Shown here: in pieces, positions 43,213 to 52,204 of the stretch
How the letters are laid out: the number at the start of each line of letters is the position of its first letter
How positions within the stretch are numbered: the stretch's first letter is position 1
NCBI GenBank assembly: GCA_964353015.1
Contig: CAYGUA010000005.1
Location: 1-64,000 of the forward strand
From: JAMZMI01 sp964353015
Lineage (GTDB): Bacteria; Bacteroidota; Bacteroidia; Cytophagales; Cyclobacteriaceae
Length of the DNA stretch: 64,000 nucleotides
Direction of reading: 5' to 3'
Made by a program: the position numbers and the translations under genes
Notes under the pieces: generated by a model
The model's database searches: none
Told to the model about the DNA's origin: nothing
The model's input: only the letters and a program-made list of their open reading frames with translations

Positions 43213-43579
43213 GTACATATTAATTGTTGGTGGAATATTTTCTGCCTTAACTGTCATTATCGGAGCTTTTGGGGCACATGCGTTGACTGATATTTTAGAA
43301 GCAAACAAGCGTCTTGACACATTTGATATTGCAGTGAAATATCAAATGTTCCATTCGCTGGGTTTAGTGCTTTTGGGTGTTTTACAAAAAATAAAGCCGA
43401 ATAAATTATTAAGTTATTCGGCTTTATTGATGTCTGTAGGAATATTACTCTTCAGCGGATCTTTATTTGTTCTGGCAATATTTAATCTCCCATTCATAGG
43501 AGTAATCACTCCTTTTGGAGGACTTGCCTTTATATCCGGTTGGATTCTAATGATCTTTTCTCAGCTTAAAAATACTTAA
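43205..43579 (+). CDS. DUF423 small membrane protein
   Basis: It has 124 residues from ATG 43205 (MGKYILIVGG), which overlaps the YggS gene by 8 nt; the longer frame begins inside that gene. There are four likely helices. IIGAFGAHALTDIL and AVKYQMFHSLGLVLLG are the DUF423 signature, seen in small proteins of unknown role across bacteria. The 3' end overlaps that of the convergent DUF1573 gene by 4 nt. Confidence 0.9.
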   Translation: MGKYILIVGGIFSALTVIIGAFGAHALTDILEANKRLDTFDIAVKYQMFHSLGLVLLGVLQKIKPNKLLSYSALLMSVGILLFSGSLFVLAIFNLPFIGVITPFGGLAFISGWILMIFSQLKNT

Positions 43580-44013
43580 TTCGGATCTGGTGTCTTAGAT
43601 TCTGTGGTTTCCGTTTGTGGCTTAGGCAACACATTTGCTGTTATCCTGATTCTCTCCGGATTATTTGTAGCGTTAGAATTGACTGTGATGGTTTTGTTCT
43701 GCATGCCCATTTTTCCTGTGCTGTTGAATCGTACTGTAAGAGTCGTAGATTCACCGGGTGCCAGTGGCTCTCGGCTCCAATCAGGTGCGGTGCATCCACA
43801 AGTTGTTTTCACACTACTCAAAATCAAAGGCTCACTGCCGTTGTTAGTATATTTGAATACATGCTCCACTCTATCGCCTTGCTGAATATCACCAAATTCA
43901 AAAAGTGACTCTTCGAATGTAATTTGCGCTGTAGATTGTAAGGCCTGTTCTTCAGATTGTGCGTAAACTCCAAAACCAATAAAAAGAACGAAGATGAATG
44001 GTAAGATTTTCAT
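43576..44013 (-). CDS. DUF1573 exported protein
   Basis: It has 145 residues from ATG 44013, so that the signal peptide MKILPFIFVLFIGFGVYAQ is N-terminal; an upstream ATG would add seven residues. The DUF1573 Ig-like domain shows FEFGDIQQGDRVEHVFKYTN, then SSVKTTCGCTAPDW with the conserved C-G-C, and TVRFNSTGKMG. The last 25 residues are a low-complexity T/P/E tail. It is probably periplasmic or surface-attached; role unknown, common in Bacteroidota. Confidence 0.9.
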   Translation of the reverse strand: MKILPFIFVLFIGFGVYAQSEEQALQSTAQITFEESLFEFGDIQQGDRVEHVFKYTNNGSEPLILSSVKTTCGCTAPDWSREPLAPGESTTLTVRFNSTGKMGMQNKTITVNSNATNNPERIRITANVLPKPQTETTESKTPDPN

Positions 44014-44070
44014 TGTGTTTGATTTTTTAAGCAAATCTAACGAACTAGATTAAATATAGTTAAGAACATC

Positions 44071-44565
44071 ATGACAGATTTTCCCATTTCGGATTCAATT
44101 TACCAACACAAAACAAGGATAAGGGTATGTGGCCTATTAGAATCAGGCCATAAAATATTACTAATAAAACATGATAGACTTGGCCCTGCTGGATATATGT
44201 GGGCGCCACCAGGAGGAGGAGTTTCGTTTGGAAGCTCTGTGAAAGAGACACTCATCAGAGAATTCAAAGAAGAAACAAATCTTGATATTGAAATTGAAAA
44301 GTTTTTGTTTGTCAATGAATACAAGGATTCCAAATATCATGCTGTGGAATTATTTTTTAAGGTTATTCGATTATCAGGTGAACTTAAATTGGGAATTGAC
44401 CCGGAGGTTCCAAGCAAAGAACAAATTTTGATGGATATCAAATTCATGGAATTTGACGATATTAGTTCCTTGAATCCAGATAATCTTCATAACTGTTTTA
44501 GACTGGTCGAAAATCCACAAAATATTTTTGAGATTAATGGGTTTTTTAAATTTGATAATATTTAG
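44071..44565 (+). CDS. Nudix hydrolase with a divergent Nudix box
   Basis: It has 164 residues. WAPPGGGVSFGSSVKETLIR and then EFKEETNLDI form the Nudix box. The catalytic R-E-x-x-E-E core (63-68) is intact, but residue 55 is Ser where the box has Glu, and Asn replaces the Gly after EE. These proteins hydrolyse nucleoside diphosphates linked to another group; the altered outer positions may shift activity or substrate. It stands alone as a forward gene. Substrate unknown. Confidence 0.85.
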   Translation: MTDFPISDSIYQHKTRIRVCGLLESGHKILLIKHDRLGPAGYMWAPPGGGVSFGSSVKETLIREFKEETNLDIEIEKFLFVNEYKDSKYHAVELFFKVIRLSGELKLGIDPEVPSKEQILMDIKFMEFDDISSLNPDNLHNCFRLVENPQNIFEINGFFKFDNI

Positions 44566-44642
44566 ATAAATAGCGTTTCGCTAGACATGATAAAATCTGT
44601 ATTATTGCAGAGTAACCTAACTTAAGTTTTAAAAACTGTATA

Positions 44643-45236
44643 ATGAGTACCACAAAAATTTTGACAATCGTTTTCGGCTTGATCTCTGTTGGATTGGCTT
44701 ATTTCCTCTACGATTCGATTGATTCGAGTATAGAAGAAACAAAAAGAATTGGTAAAATGGAAGCCAAAATCATCGAACAACTAAAGATGATTAGAGAAGC
44801 TGAATTAGCTTATGAAGCCGTAAATGGTCAATACACAAGTGATTGGGATAAACTAATGGCCTTCGTAGATTCTGGTAGTTTCTATTTGATGGAAAAGACT
44901 GAATACAACAAAACCCTTGCTTATGGTGCTGATAGTACCTGGACAATAGTAGATACATTAGGTACTGTCCTAGTAAAAGATTCAATTTTTACTGCTAAGA
45001 AATGGCCAAGATTCAATTTGGCTACATTGAATATTGTTCCAGGTGTGGAACCACCTACTAAATTCGTTCTTTGGGCTGATCGAATCGAAAAAAGTGGTGT
45101 AAAAGTAAATGTAGTAGAATGCGTAAACCCAAGTCCAGTCGACAAAACCAGAGATGAAGAAAGTGAAATCCCTGGAAGAAGACCTTTGAGATTTGGATCA
45201 AAAACCAGCGTTACAACTGCTGGAAACTGGGAATAA
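44643..45236 (+). CDS. Membrane-anchored conserved hypothetical protein
   Basis: It has 197 residues. One N-terminal helix (ILTIVFGLISVGLAYFLYD, 6-24) precedes a short coiled part (IEETKRIGKMEAKIIEQLKM) and AELAYEAVNGQYTSDWDKLM. That layout, a helix followed by 'A-x-x-x-x-x-G-x-Y-T-x-x-W-x-x-L', recalls pseudopilin-like proteins, but the prepilin cleavage motif is not seen. The beta-rich rest ends RRPLRFGSKTSVTTAGNWE. The DUF3822 gene follows after 2 nt, so the two are co-expressed; coaD is third. Confidence 0.7.
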   Translation: MSTTKILTIVFGLISVGLAYFLYDSIDSSIEETKRIGKMEAKIIEQLKMIREAELAYEAVNGQYTSDWDKLMAFVDSGSFYLMEKTEYNKTLAYGADSTWTIVDTLGTVLVKDSIFTAKKWPRFNLATLNIVPGVEPPTKFVLWADRIEKSGVKVNVVECVNPSPVDKTRDEESEIPGRRPLRFGSKTSVTTAGNWE

Positions 45237-45238
45237 TT

Positions 45239-46126
45239 TTGAGTACTGAAATCACATCCGGATACAAGTTGTTAAAAAAAGTCAAGGCTTCTTCGTTTGA
45301 CTCGAAGAGCCTTGGTTCATATACACTTAGCCTACTGGTTGGGATAAAAGATTTTCTGTTTTGTGTCACAACAAGCCAGAATGAAGTACTTTACATTGAG
45401 GACTATAAACTTGATGGTGTTAAAACAATCAATGACAGATTGAGCATCATCAAAGATATTTTCAATAGTCATCCATTACTTCGTTCCTATAAATGGGGTA
45501 ATATCAAATTATGTTTCAAGAGCCAAAAATTCTCCCTTGTTCCACACAGTTTTTTCATTCCTGAAGCGGCGGGTGATTATTTGATTCTAAATAGTGAAGT
45601 CAACACGAAAATAGAAGATGTGTATTACTATAAACACATCAAATCTGAAGCTGTAAACATTTTCACAGCTGACAAAAAGGTCATAGAATGGGTAAAAAGC
45701 GCTTTCCCATCTAAACACCCACAAGTAATACATCAAGGAAGTGCCATATTGGAAGGTGTGATCAGATATAATGATCACTCACATGAGCCTACTGTTTTCG
45801 GCTTTATCGATCGAGGAATTATGCACTTGATCGTTACCAAAAAACAAAATCTGCTTTTCTACAATCAATTCCTAGTGCAAAGCAGTGAAGACTTTTTAAA
45901 ATTTACATTGTCAGTTTTCAAAGAATTGAATTTAAATCCTAAAGAAAACAAGCTCATACTTTGGGGCATTTTCAATATCAACTCCCCACATATTTCAGCA
46001 CTTAAAAAATTCGTTCGTAATATCTCCTTTGGCACTAAACCAAATTACGTGACTTTTCCGACCGAATTTGAAGAACTGCCTGATCACAGGTATTTCGATA
46101 TATACAGCATTTTCCTTTGCGACTAA
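45239..46126 (+). CDS. DUF3822 protein, TTG start
   Basis: It has 295 residues from TTG 45239, 2 nt after the preceding stop; no ATG lies at a suitable place. It belongs to the DUF3822 family of Bacteroidota, with an ASKHA-like alternation (YSTLSLLVGIKDFLFCVTT-type N-terminus, GFIDRGIMHLIVTKKQNLLF in the second half, ILWGIFNINSPH near the end), which suggests an actin-like ATPase fold, possibly without activity. It is tied to coaD by a TAATG overlap. Function unknown. Confidence 0.85.
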   Translation: MSTEITSGYKLLKKVKASSFDSKSLGSYTLSLLVGIKDFLFCVTTSQNEVLYIEDYKLDGVKTINDRLSIIKDIFNSHPLLRSYKWGNIKLCFKSQKFSLVPHSFFIPEAAGDYLILNSEVNTKIEDVYYYKHIKSEAVNIFTADKKVIEWVKSAFPSKHPQVIHQGSAILEGVIRYNDHSHEPTVFGFIDRGIMHLIVTKKQNLLFYNQFLVQSSEDFLKFTLSVFKELNLNPKENKLILWGIFNINSPHISALKKFVRNISFGTKPNYVTFPTEFEELPDHRYFDIYSIFLCD

Positions 46127-46578
46127 TGAAAAAAGTTGCCTTGTTTCCTGGTTCATTTGATCCTTTTACAAAGGGCCATGAAGATATCGTATTGAGAAGC
46201 CTCAATCTCTTTGATGAGGTGATCATAGCAGTTGGTCACAACACCAATAAGAGAAGATATTTTGATATCGACTTGATGATAGGAAAAATAGAATCTGCCT
46301 TTAAAGGAAATGAGAATGTTAAAGTGGCCGTTTATGATGAACTCACTGCCAAATTCGCTAACAAATTCGGAGCGAAATTTCTTGTAAGAGGTTTGCGAAA
46401 TACAACAGATTTCGAATACGAAAACAGTATTTCACAAATTAACAAACATTTGAATTCGGAGTTGGAAACAATCTTTTTGATTACTTCACCTGAGCTCGCA
46501 CCGATAAGTTCAAGTATCATTCGTGAAGTGCATCGCTATGGAGAAGATGTTTCTTCCTTTCTTCCTTACATTTTGTGA
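46126..46578 (+). CDS. coaD: Phosphopantetheine adenylyltransferase CoaD
   Basis: It has 150 residues from the ATG in TAATG; an upstream TTG is not preferred. The nucleotidyltransferase motif GSFDPFTKGHEDIV (T/H-x-G-H) is present, with LVRGLRNTTDFEYE and ISSSIIREVHRYG. The enzyme makes dephospho-CoA from 4'-phosphopantetheine and ATP, the next-to-last step of coenzyme A synthesis. It is the third gene in a unit with DUF3822 and the 197-residue protein, and overlaps convergently with the Nudix gene by 13 nt. Confidence 0.96.
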   Translation: MKKVALFPGSFDPFTKGHEDIVLRSLNLFDEVIIAVGHNTNKRRYFDIDLMIGKIESAFKGNENVKVAVYDELTAKFANKFGAKFLVRGLRNTTDFEYENSISQINKHLNSELETIFLITSPELAPISSSIIREVHRYGEDVSSFLPYIL

Positions 46579-47249
46579 TTTTCCTTTAGGATTTTATGGT
46601 ATTCCTGAATCACTACTCGTATAGAGCGATAGGATTCATATAAAGCAGCCCGAAGCTCGCTTAAAGTCATCCACTTTGCTTCCTTTATGTTTTCTTCCTG
46701 CTGCGGAGACAAATGTGTATCATCGATGCATTGCATCGAATACCAATGTGTTTTTTTAAGAATATATTTTCTATTGGTAACATATGTGTGCCAAGTCGTG
46801 CAAATTTTAGTAACAATCTCTGCTTTTACACCAGTCTCCTCTTCTACTTCCCGAATTGCACAAACTCGTTTTTTCTCACCTTTCTCTATTTTACCTTTAG
46901 GTATATCCCACCTTCCCTTTCTGTATATGAGTAAAGTCTTATTGTGATTATCTACAACTCCTCCTGCTGCTTCAATTACTTTAAACTTCGTTTTGATATA
47001 CTTGATCAACGATTCTTTTTCAGAACTGGTGAAAGTGATGGAATCAACGTCCTTAAACTTATTATCGGTCATTAGGCGCAAAAGCTCATCAATCTTGTAA
47101 GGCGCAGCATCGTTGATTATCACATCATCAATAAGTTGTTTGCGATTGATTTTTTTACTTCCGTCAATGACCTTATCAAACTTCTTTTTTTGAGGAAGTT
47201 CGTCGGTACCAACAATACTTACGGGAATATCATTTATATATATTTTCAA
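46566..47249 (-). CDS. Nudix hydrolase with an N-terminal extension
   Basis: It has 227 residues. A complete Nudix box is seen: GKIEKGEKKRVCAIREVEEE followed by TGV, with all catalytic Glu and Arg residues. About 95 residues precede it (MKIYINDIPVSIVG and a helical, acidic part), probably a separate substrate or partner domain. The signature WDIPKGKIEKGE suggests a housecleaning pyrophosphatase or a diadenosine-type substrate, but this is not decided. It is convergent with coaD and divergent from pyrE. Confidence 0.88.
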   Translation of the reverse strand: MKIYINDIPVSIVGTDELPQKKKFDKVIDGSKKINRKQLIDDVIINDAAPYKIDELLRLMTDNKFKDVDSITFTSSEKESLIKYIKTKFKVIEAAGGVVDNHNKTLLIYRKGRWDIPKGKIEKGEKKRVCAIREVEEETGVKAEIVTKICTTWHTYVTNRKYILKKTHWYSMQCIDDTHLSPQQEENIKEAKWMTLSELRAALYESYRSIRVVIQEYHKILKENHKM

Positions 47250-47343
47250 AGTAGGTTAGATTTGCCGTGTTTAAAAACTTAAATATATCTCTGAGGTAAT
47301 AATATCCTAAGACTTCCTCAATTAAAATCAAATTATTTTTCTA

Positions 47344-48012
47344 ATGGCCGTTTTAAAATATGATTCCGTGTTGGCAATGTCAATTGCCAAAGAACTCTTG
47401 AAGATTGAATGTATTAAAATTAATCTTGAAAAACCTTATATCTGGGCTTCCGGATGGAAATCTCCAATCTATTGCGACAATAGGTTGAGTCTCTCCTATC
47501 CTGAGAGTCGAACACTGGTAAAGGAAGCGCTGGCCAAATTAATTAAGGATAAATATCCTGAAGCTGAGGCGATTGCAGGTGTAGCCACTGCAGGCATTCC
47601 TCAAGGTGCTCTAGTTGCTGACATGCTTGGCTTGCCCTTCATTTATATCCGATCTAAATCAAAGGCTCATGGTCTTGAGAATCAGGTTGAGGGTTTGATA
47701 AAACCGGGTCAAAAGGTAGTAATCGTTGAAGATTTGGTATCTACAGGTGGAAGTTCTCTACAGGCTGCTGAGGCCATCAGAGCAGTAAATATGGAGGTAC
47801 TAGGAATGACATCCATTTTCACTTATGGATTTCCTTTGTCAGAAGATAATTTCAAATCTCATAATATGGATCTGTGGTATTTAAGTGATTATTCCACAAT
47901 GATCGAATTAGGCATTGAAAATGGAAGTATCAAAGAAGATCAGTTGGCAACCTTAAAAGCATGGAGAAGTAATCCTGCACTTTGGGGTGATGAAAACGAA
48001 GAATTAGCTTAA
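47344..48012 (+). CDS. pyrE: Orotate phosphoribosyltransferase
   Basis: It has 222 residues. The PRPP-binding motif VVIVEDLVSTGGSS is complete, with WASGWKSPIYCDNRLSLSYP at the N-terminus and VATAGIPQGALVAD. It joins orotate to PRPP to give OMP in pyrimidine synthesis. It stands alone, and its 3' end overlaps the next gene, convergently, by 4 nt. Confidence 0.96.
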   Translation: MAVLKYDSVLAMSIAKELLKIECIKINLEKPYIWASGWKSPIYCDNRLSLSYPESRTLVKEALAKLIKDKYPEAEAIAGVATAGIPQGALVADMLGLPFIYIRSKSKAHGLENQVEGLIKPGQKVVIVEDLVSTGGSSLQAAEAIRAVNMEVLGMTSIFTYGFPLSEDNFKSHNMDLWYLSDYSTMIELGIENGSIKEDQLATLKAWRSNPALWGDENEELA

Positions 48013-48782
48013 AATTTTTCTTCTACCCCCAAACCAAATAAAGCAAAATCATATTTGACTGGATCCTCAGGGTCCAGTTTTTTTAATTTCTGTGTAAGCT
48101 CCAAAGCAGTTTGCCAATCAGTCTGTTTTCTATTGATCAACCCGAGTTTTCTTGCCACACGATCTACGTGCACATCGCATGGGCAAATAAGCTGAGATTG
48201 AGGTATTCGATTCCACAAGCCAAAATCCACACCTATATCATCTTTTCTTACCATCCATCTCAAAAACATATTCATCCTCTTACACGCTGATTTACGTGTT
48301 GGATTGGGTATGTGTTTATACGTCCTTCTTGGATGATCCTGCAGGGAAAAGAAATACTCAAAATGAGCAGTTAAAGCTTTTTCCGCATCCCAGTTCTCCT
48401 GCATCCCAGCTTTTAAAAAGGCATCTTCAAGGGAGTCATATTTTGAATAATGATGCTTAAAAAATGCAATAAAATAAAGTGCATCAGTAGTATTAAAAGT
48501 GCGGTGTTTGAAGTTCAAAAAGACCTTTAAGTCATTTTCTTGATGATAAAGAATGAAATTGTGAGGATCATTATCCATCAATCTAAAAAACTCATGACAT
48601 TTATTGATAATGGTAACCCGCTGACCCCAAGCCAACATTGCGGCAACAAATGCTGTAATTTCAACATCCTGTTTTTTTTCGTATTCATGAGGAATACAAA
48701 TAGGATCATTTGATATGAAGGATAATGAATTGTATTGATCAACTTTTTGGTCAAGAAAAGCCTTCAAGTATTCATTCCTCAT
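48009..48782 (-). CDS. TIGR02757 family protein
   Basis: It has 257 residues. FVAAMLAWGQRVTIINKCHE and the C-terminal helical part with LICPCDVHVDRVARKLGLI fit the TIGR02757 family of Bacteroidota. The latter part resembles the helix-hairpin-helix region of the HhH-GPD DNA glycosylases, so a distant DNA-repair role is possible but not shown. It overlaps the upstream LysM gene by 11 nt. Confidence 0.88.
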   Translation of the reverse strand: MRNEYLKAFLDQKVDQYNSLSFISNDPICIPHEYEKKQDVEITAFVAAMLAWGQRVTIINKCHEFFRLMDNDPHNFILYHQENDLKVFLNFKHRTFNTTDALYFIAFFKHHYSKYDSLEDAFLKAGMQENWDAEKALTAHFEYFFSLQDHPRRTYKHIPNPTRKSACKRMNMFLRWMVRKDDIGVDFGLWNRIPQSQLICPCDVHVDRVARKLGLINRKQTDWQTALELTQKLKKLDPEDPVKYDFALFGLGVEEKF

Positions 48783-49842
48783 AATATGATATTTCTACTC
48801 TTGCTTTGGGATCAATAACTCCAAGTTTAGTAAAGCAAATAGGAGTCATCCGTATCAATGTATTTTCATTTAGACCTGTCTCTGGTAATCTGCCCACAAT
48901 TCGCACAAATATTTTCTTATTATTCATCAAATTTCTCACCTCCACCATTGTCCCAACTTTTAAAGTGCGGTGCATCGCCAGATATTTATCCGTCTCAATT
49001 ACTTCTTCTATTTTCTTTGCCACACCTTCTTCAAGCACCTTGGTAAATCCACTCTGATCAATGAATTTGGTTTTTTGACTATATGCTGTTTCCTCCCTTT
49101 TTGGCTCCACCATCTGTGCTAAAGAATCCACCTCCCCTTTTATAATCAGACGCTGACCAATAGCTAAATATGTATTGGATAGTTTATTCCAAATGATAAT
49201 GCTATCAGGTCTCACATTGTATTTTCTGGCAATGCTTTCCAGCATATCGCCGCTTTGAACCAAGTATTCATTGAAACCACCCTCCAAAGTGGGTTTGCTT
49301 TTTGGTTCGGATTTTTTAGACTCTATATTATTGGCTTCTGAATTCTCAGAAATGATCAACGACAGACCAACAGAAAGCGCATTGGATTCGAGTGAATTAA
49401 TCTTTTTAATTTGATCAATTGAAATTCCATACATTTTAGAAATGCTGTACAAAGTCTCCTTTGGTTGAACAACGTGATTCTTATTTTGGCTTTCTGATTC
49501 TTTGGTGGAATCAGCCTTTAATGGAGGTGCTTGAACCACAAGTGAATCAACCTTTTCCGTTCTTACCGCCTTTGTGTTTTTTTCTTTTGTAATTGGAATG
49601 TAGATCAACTGCCCAAGCGAAATGGTGTTGTTTTCAATTTTATTCGCTTTTACGATTTCCTTGAGTTCAGCATCATATCTTTTACTGATCGAGTAAAGTG
49701 TCTCACCCTGCTCAACCTGATGTACCACCATTATCTTTCCCTTTTGCTTCTCTGTTCTCAGTGAATCTGGCGGAGTGGCAAATAGCTCGTAACAGCTGAT
49801 TAAGATAAAAAAAGCGTATAGGAAATTATATTTTAATGCCAT
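48772..49842 (-). CDS. LysM protein with C-terminal double-psi-barrel-like domain
   Basis: It has 356 residues. A signal sequence with the lipobox-like L-I-S-C (14-17) suggests a lipoprotein. Three LysM domains follow (HQVEQGETLYSISKRYDAEL; HVVQPKETLYSISKMYGISI; YLVQSGDMLESIARKYNVRP), which bind peptidoglycan. The C-terminal 90 residues (TDKYLAMHRTLKVGTMVEVR to ARVEISYYE, with FVRIVGRLPETG) look like an RlpA-type double-psi barrel. It is probably a cell-wall-associated protein with a role in wall turnover or septation. It overlaps genes on both sides by 11 and 17 nt. Confidence 0.88.
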   Translation of the reverse strand: MALKYNFLYAFFILISCYELFATPPDSLRTEKQKGKIMVVHQVEQGETLYSISKRYDAELKEIVKANKIENNTISLGQLIYIPITKEKNTKAVRTEKVDSLVVQAPPLKADSTKESESQNKNHVVQPKETLYSISKMYGISIDQIKKINSLESNALSVGLSLIISENSEANNIESKKSEPKSKPTLEGGFNEYLVQSGDMLESIARKYNVRPDSIIIWNKLSNTYLAIGQRLIIKGEVDSLAQMVEPKREETAYSQKTKFIDQSGFTKVLEEGVAKKIEEVIETDKYLAMHRTLKVGTMVEVRNLMNNKKIFVRIVGRLPETGLNENTLIRMTPICFTKLGVIDPKARVEISYYEE

Positions 49843-50578
49843 TGATTTGGTTTGAATTTGAAATAAATATCAGATAACCTGACATAATGAAAAAAGCTCC
49901 TGAAGCATATCCTGAAAGACCTTTATCCTGAATAGAATGAACTTGCTCAACTCCATCTTTTATCATGACCAGCTTCCTATCAAATTTAGCACCAGAACGA
50001 ACATAATAGCTAAATATGATACATTCTTCAACTTCATAATATTCAACTCCTATGGATAATTCTTTATTGAGGTATTCCGTGACCAACACAAAAGTTTCAG
50101 AACCCTCAGCCTCAAATACGGGAAAACCTACAGAAGGATTTGATGAATTGATTTCGGAACTGATCTGAGTTATCAGTTCATGCTTTTTAATTACGGATTT
50201 ATCTGATGCTGATGTGCCAATAATCGTATTATCAATAATCTCTGAGAGCTGAAAATCGTCAATTTCTATTAGTTCCGAATCACCCTGTGAATCAAATATG
50301 ACCAAAGATTTTTTGGTGGGATCTTGCGGATCAAGGTATTTATCCAACAGGATTTTACCAGATCTAAGCCCAATAATAGTCGACCACCAGTCTGCGGCAG
50401 GAATATGAAAGTAATCACTGATTTCAATCTTCAAAATATCGAAAATCAAAAAATAAAGCTCCTGCTCTTTTTCATCACGAACCTCAATGCCAATCTGCCC
50501 TGAACTTTCATCAAAAGCCAGCTGCCAGATTTTGCCTGAAACGTCAAAAGAAAAGTCGAAAGTGAGGTGGTCCTCCAA
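49826..50578 (-). CDS. DUF4905-like protein
   Basis: It has 250 residues, beta-rich throughout and without a signal peptide: FDFSFDVSGKIWQLAFDESS at the N-terminus, AADWWSTIIGLRSGKILLDK further on, and FFIMSGYLIFISNSNQING at the end. Repeated strands of the type 'L-x-I-F-D-x-x-x-x' suggest a beta-propeller-like shape. I believe it belongs to DUF4905, a Cytophagales family, at moderate certainty. It overlaps the LysM gene by 17 nt, so the pair is co-expressed. Confidence 0.65.
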   Translation of the reverse strand: MEDHLTFDFSFDVSGKIWQLAFDESSGQIGIEVRDEKEQELYFLIFDILKIEISDYFHIPAADWWSTIIGLRSGKILLDKYLDPQDPTKKSLVIFDSQGDSELIEIDDFQLSEIIDNTIIGTSASDKSVIKKHELITQISSEINSSNPSVGFPVFEAEGSETFVLVTEYLNKELSIGVEYYEVEECIIFSYYVRSGAKFDRKLVMIKDGVEQVHSIQDKGLSGYASGAFFIMSGYLIFISNSNQINGIKI

Positions 50579-50664
50579 GTGAATTAGGTAATTTTATCCA
50601 AAATGAACTCAAAGTTACACAGAGTCATTTTCCCTATGATGGTTTTCCCAAAGTGAAGCTAAAA

Positions 50665-52032
50665 ATGAAGCTAAAAAATATCCTATTTCCGATAATCCCC
50701 ATTCTCCTGATGTTGAGTGCTATTGCTCAAGACAATGGTAAAATCAAGGTGCTACACTTGAAAATACAGGACAATATCGACCCAAGAACCAATCGTTATT
50801 CCGAATTGGGGCTGGAAAAGGCAGCAGAAATTGACGCTGATTATGTGATTTTGGAATTGGACACTTACGGTGGTGCACTCAATGATGCTGATGAAATCCG
50901 AACCCGATTGTTGGATTTCGATAAGCCAGTTTATGCATTTATCAACAAAGACGCTGCGTCTGCAGGTGCACTGATATCGATAGCCTGTGATAGTATTTAT
51001 ATGGCTAAAGCATCCTCAATTGGAGCGGCGACAGTAGTAACTCAAGATGGGGCGGCCGCACCTGATAAATATCAATCTTATATGCGATCCATTATGCGCT
51101 CAACTGCAGAAGCTACTGGACGAAATCCATCCATTGCTGAAGCCATGGTAGATGAGGATATCAACCTGGACTCAATAGCTACAGAAGGAAAAGTTGTCAC
51201 TTTATCTGTTTCAGAAGCTATTAAATATGGATTTTGTGAAGCTCAAGTTGAGTCGATAGATGAAATTATGACCCGATCTGGTATCACCGATTATGAATTG
51301 ATACCATTCGAACTGAGTGTTTCTGAAAAAATCATTGCGCTTTTCATCAATCCATTTGTGAGTGGTATTCTCATCTTGATTATCATTGGCGGCATATACT
51401 TTGAATTACAAACTCCAGGTGTTGGTTTTCCGATTCTCGCCTCGATTATAGCACTCATTTTGTATTTCACCCCTTATTATCTCAATGGCCTGGCAGAAAA
51501 CTGGGAACTAATCGTATTTGGTGTTGGGATATTATTGATTGCCCTGGAAATATTTGTGATCCCTGGATTTGGGGTGGCAGGCATTATGGGTCTGATGTTA
51601 ACATTGGGCTCATTGGTTCTGGTCATGTTAAACAATGACAATTTTGACTTTTCATTCGTGAGAATGGATGAAATATTCATCGCAGTTGTCACTACATTGT
51701 TAGGCTTGGTTGGTGCGATATTTTTAATGGCACTAGGCGGAGTTCGATTTACTAACTCCAAGGCTTTTCACCGAATCTCATTGGAAGAAGTTCAGGAAAC
51801 GGATGCTGGGTATTCATCCAGTTTTTACAAATCCAAATCACTTGTTGGTACGGTTGGGAAAGCATTTACAATACTCCGACCAAGTGGCAGAGTGGAAATA
51901 GATGGAGAAATGTACGACGCATACACAAGAGGAGAATATATTGATGCTGGAAGTGATATAATTGTAATTTCTGATGAAGGAACGTCACTAAAAGTAAAAC
52001 AAAGTATAAGCCAAAATGGAGCAAATATTTAA
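50665..52032 (+). CDS. NfeD-type membrane serine protease
   Basis: It has 455 residues from ATG 50665; GTG 50653 in the same frame is possible. A signal peptide precedes a ClpP/SppA-like domain with the catalytic Ser in DAASAGALISIACD and a Lys further on (in PDKYQSYMRSIMRS). Four to five membrane helices follow from residue 230 (IIALFINPFVSGILILIIIG and on), and an OB-fold NfeD domain closes it (VGTVGKAFTILRPSGRVEID). This is the long NfeD class, which handles membrane proteins such as stomatins; no stomatin gene is adjacent. A 60-residue membrane protein overlaps it by 17 nt. Confidence 0.88.
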   Translation: MKLKNILFPIIPILLMLSAIAQDNGKIKVLHLKIQDNIDPRTNRYSELGLEKAAEIDADYVILELDTYGGALNDADEIRTRLLDFDKPVYAFINKDAASAGALISIACDSIYMAKASSIGAATVVTQDGAAAPDKYQSYMRSIMRSTAEATGRNPSIAEAMVDEDINLDSIATEGKVVTLSVSEAIKYGFCEAQVESIDEIMTRSGITDYELIPFELSVSEKIIALFINPFVSGILILIIIGGIYFELQTPGVGFPILASIIALILYFTPYYLNGLAENWELIVFGVGILLIALEIFVIPGFGVAGIMGLMLTLGSLVLVMLNNDNFDFSFVRMDEIFIAVVTTLLGLVGAIFLMALGGVRFTNSKAFHRISLEEVQETDAGYSSSFYKSKSLVGTVGKAFTILRPSGRVEIDGEMYDAYTRGEYIDAGSDIIVISDEGTSLKVKQSISQNGANI

Positions 52033-52198
52033 AGCAGGAATTTGGATTTTTATCGGTTTGGCGGTTGTTTTTTTCTGGCTGTCAATCAGAAGCCCTACGG
52101 ATCAAATGGAATATTCTATAACAGCATTGGCTCTATGGGCGGTTGGAATGCTTTTTAATTATTTGCTCAAAAAACAGAACAAGGAAGAAAACAACTGA
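52016..52198 (+). CDS. Small two-helix membrane protein after NfeD
   Basis: It has 60 residues and two hydrophobic helices (IWIFIGLAVVFFWLSI and ALALWAVGMLFNYLL), with a charged tail KKQNKEENN. The 17-nt overlap with the NfeD gene and the position in line with it argue for a real gene in the same operon. No family name. It may be an assembly partner of the NfeD protein; that is inference. Confidence 0.6.
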   Translation: MEQIFKAGIWIFIGLAVVFFWLSIRSPTDQMEYSITALALWAVGMLFNYLLKKQNKEENN

Positions 52199-52204
52199 CA
52201 AAAT

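Noticed and set aside
44571..44583. TAGCG/CGCTA hairpin after the Nudix gene
   Set aside because: Only 5 bp with a 3-nt loop and no T-tract; too weak for a terminator.
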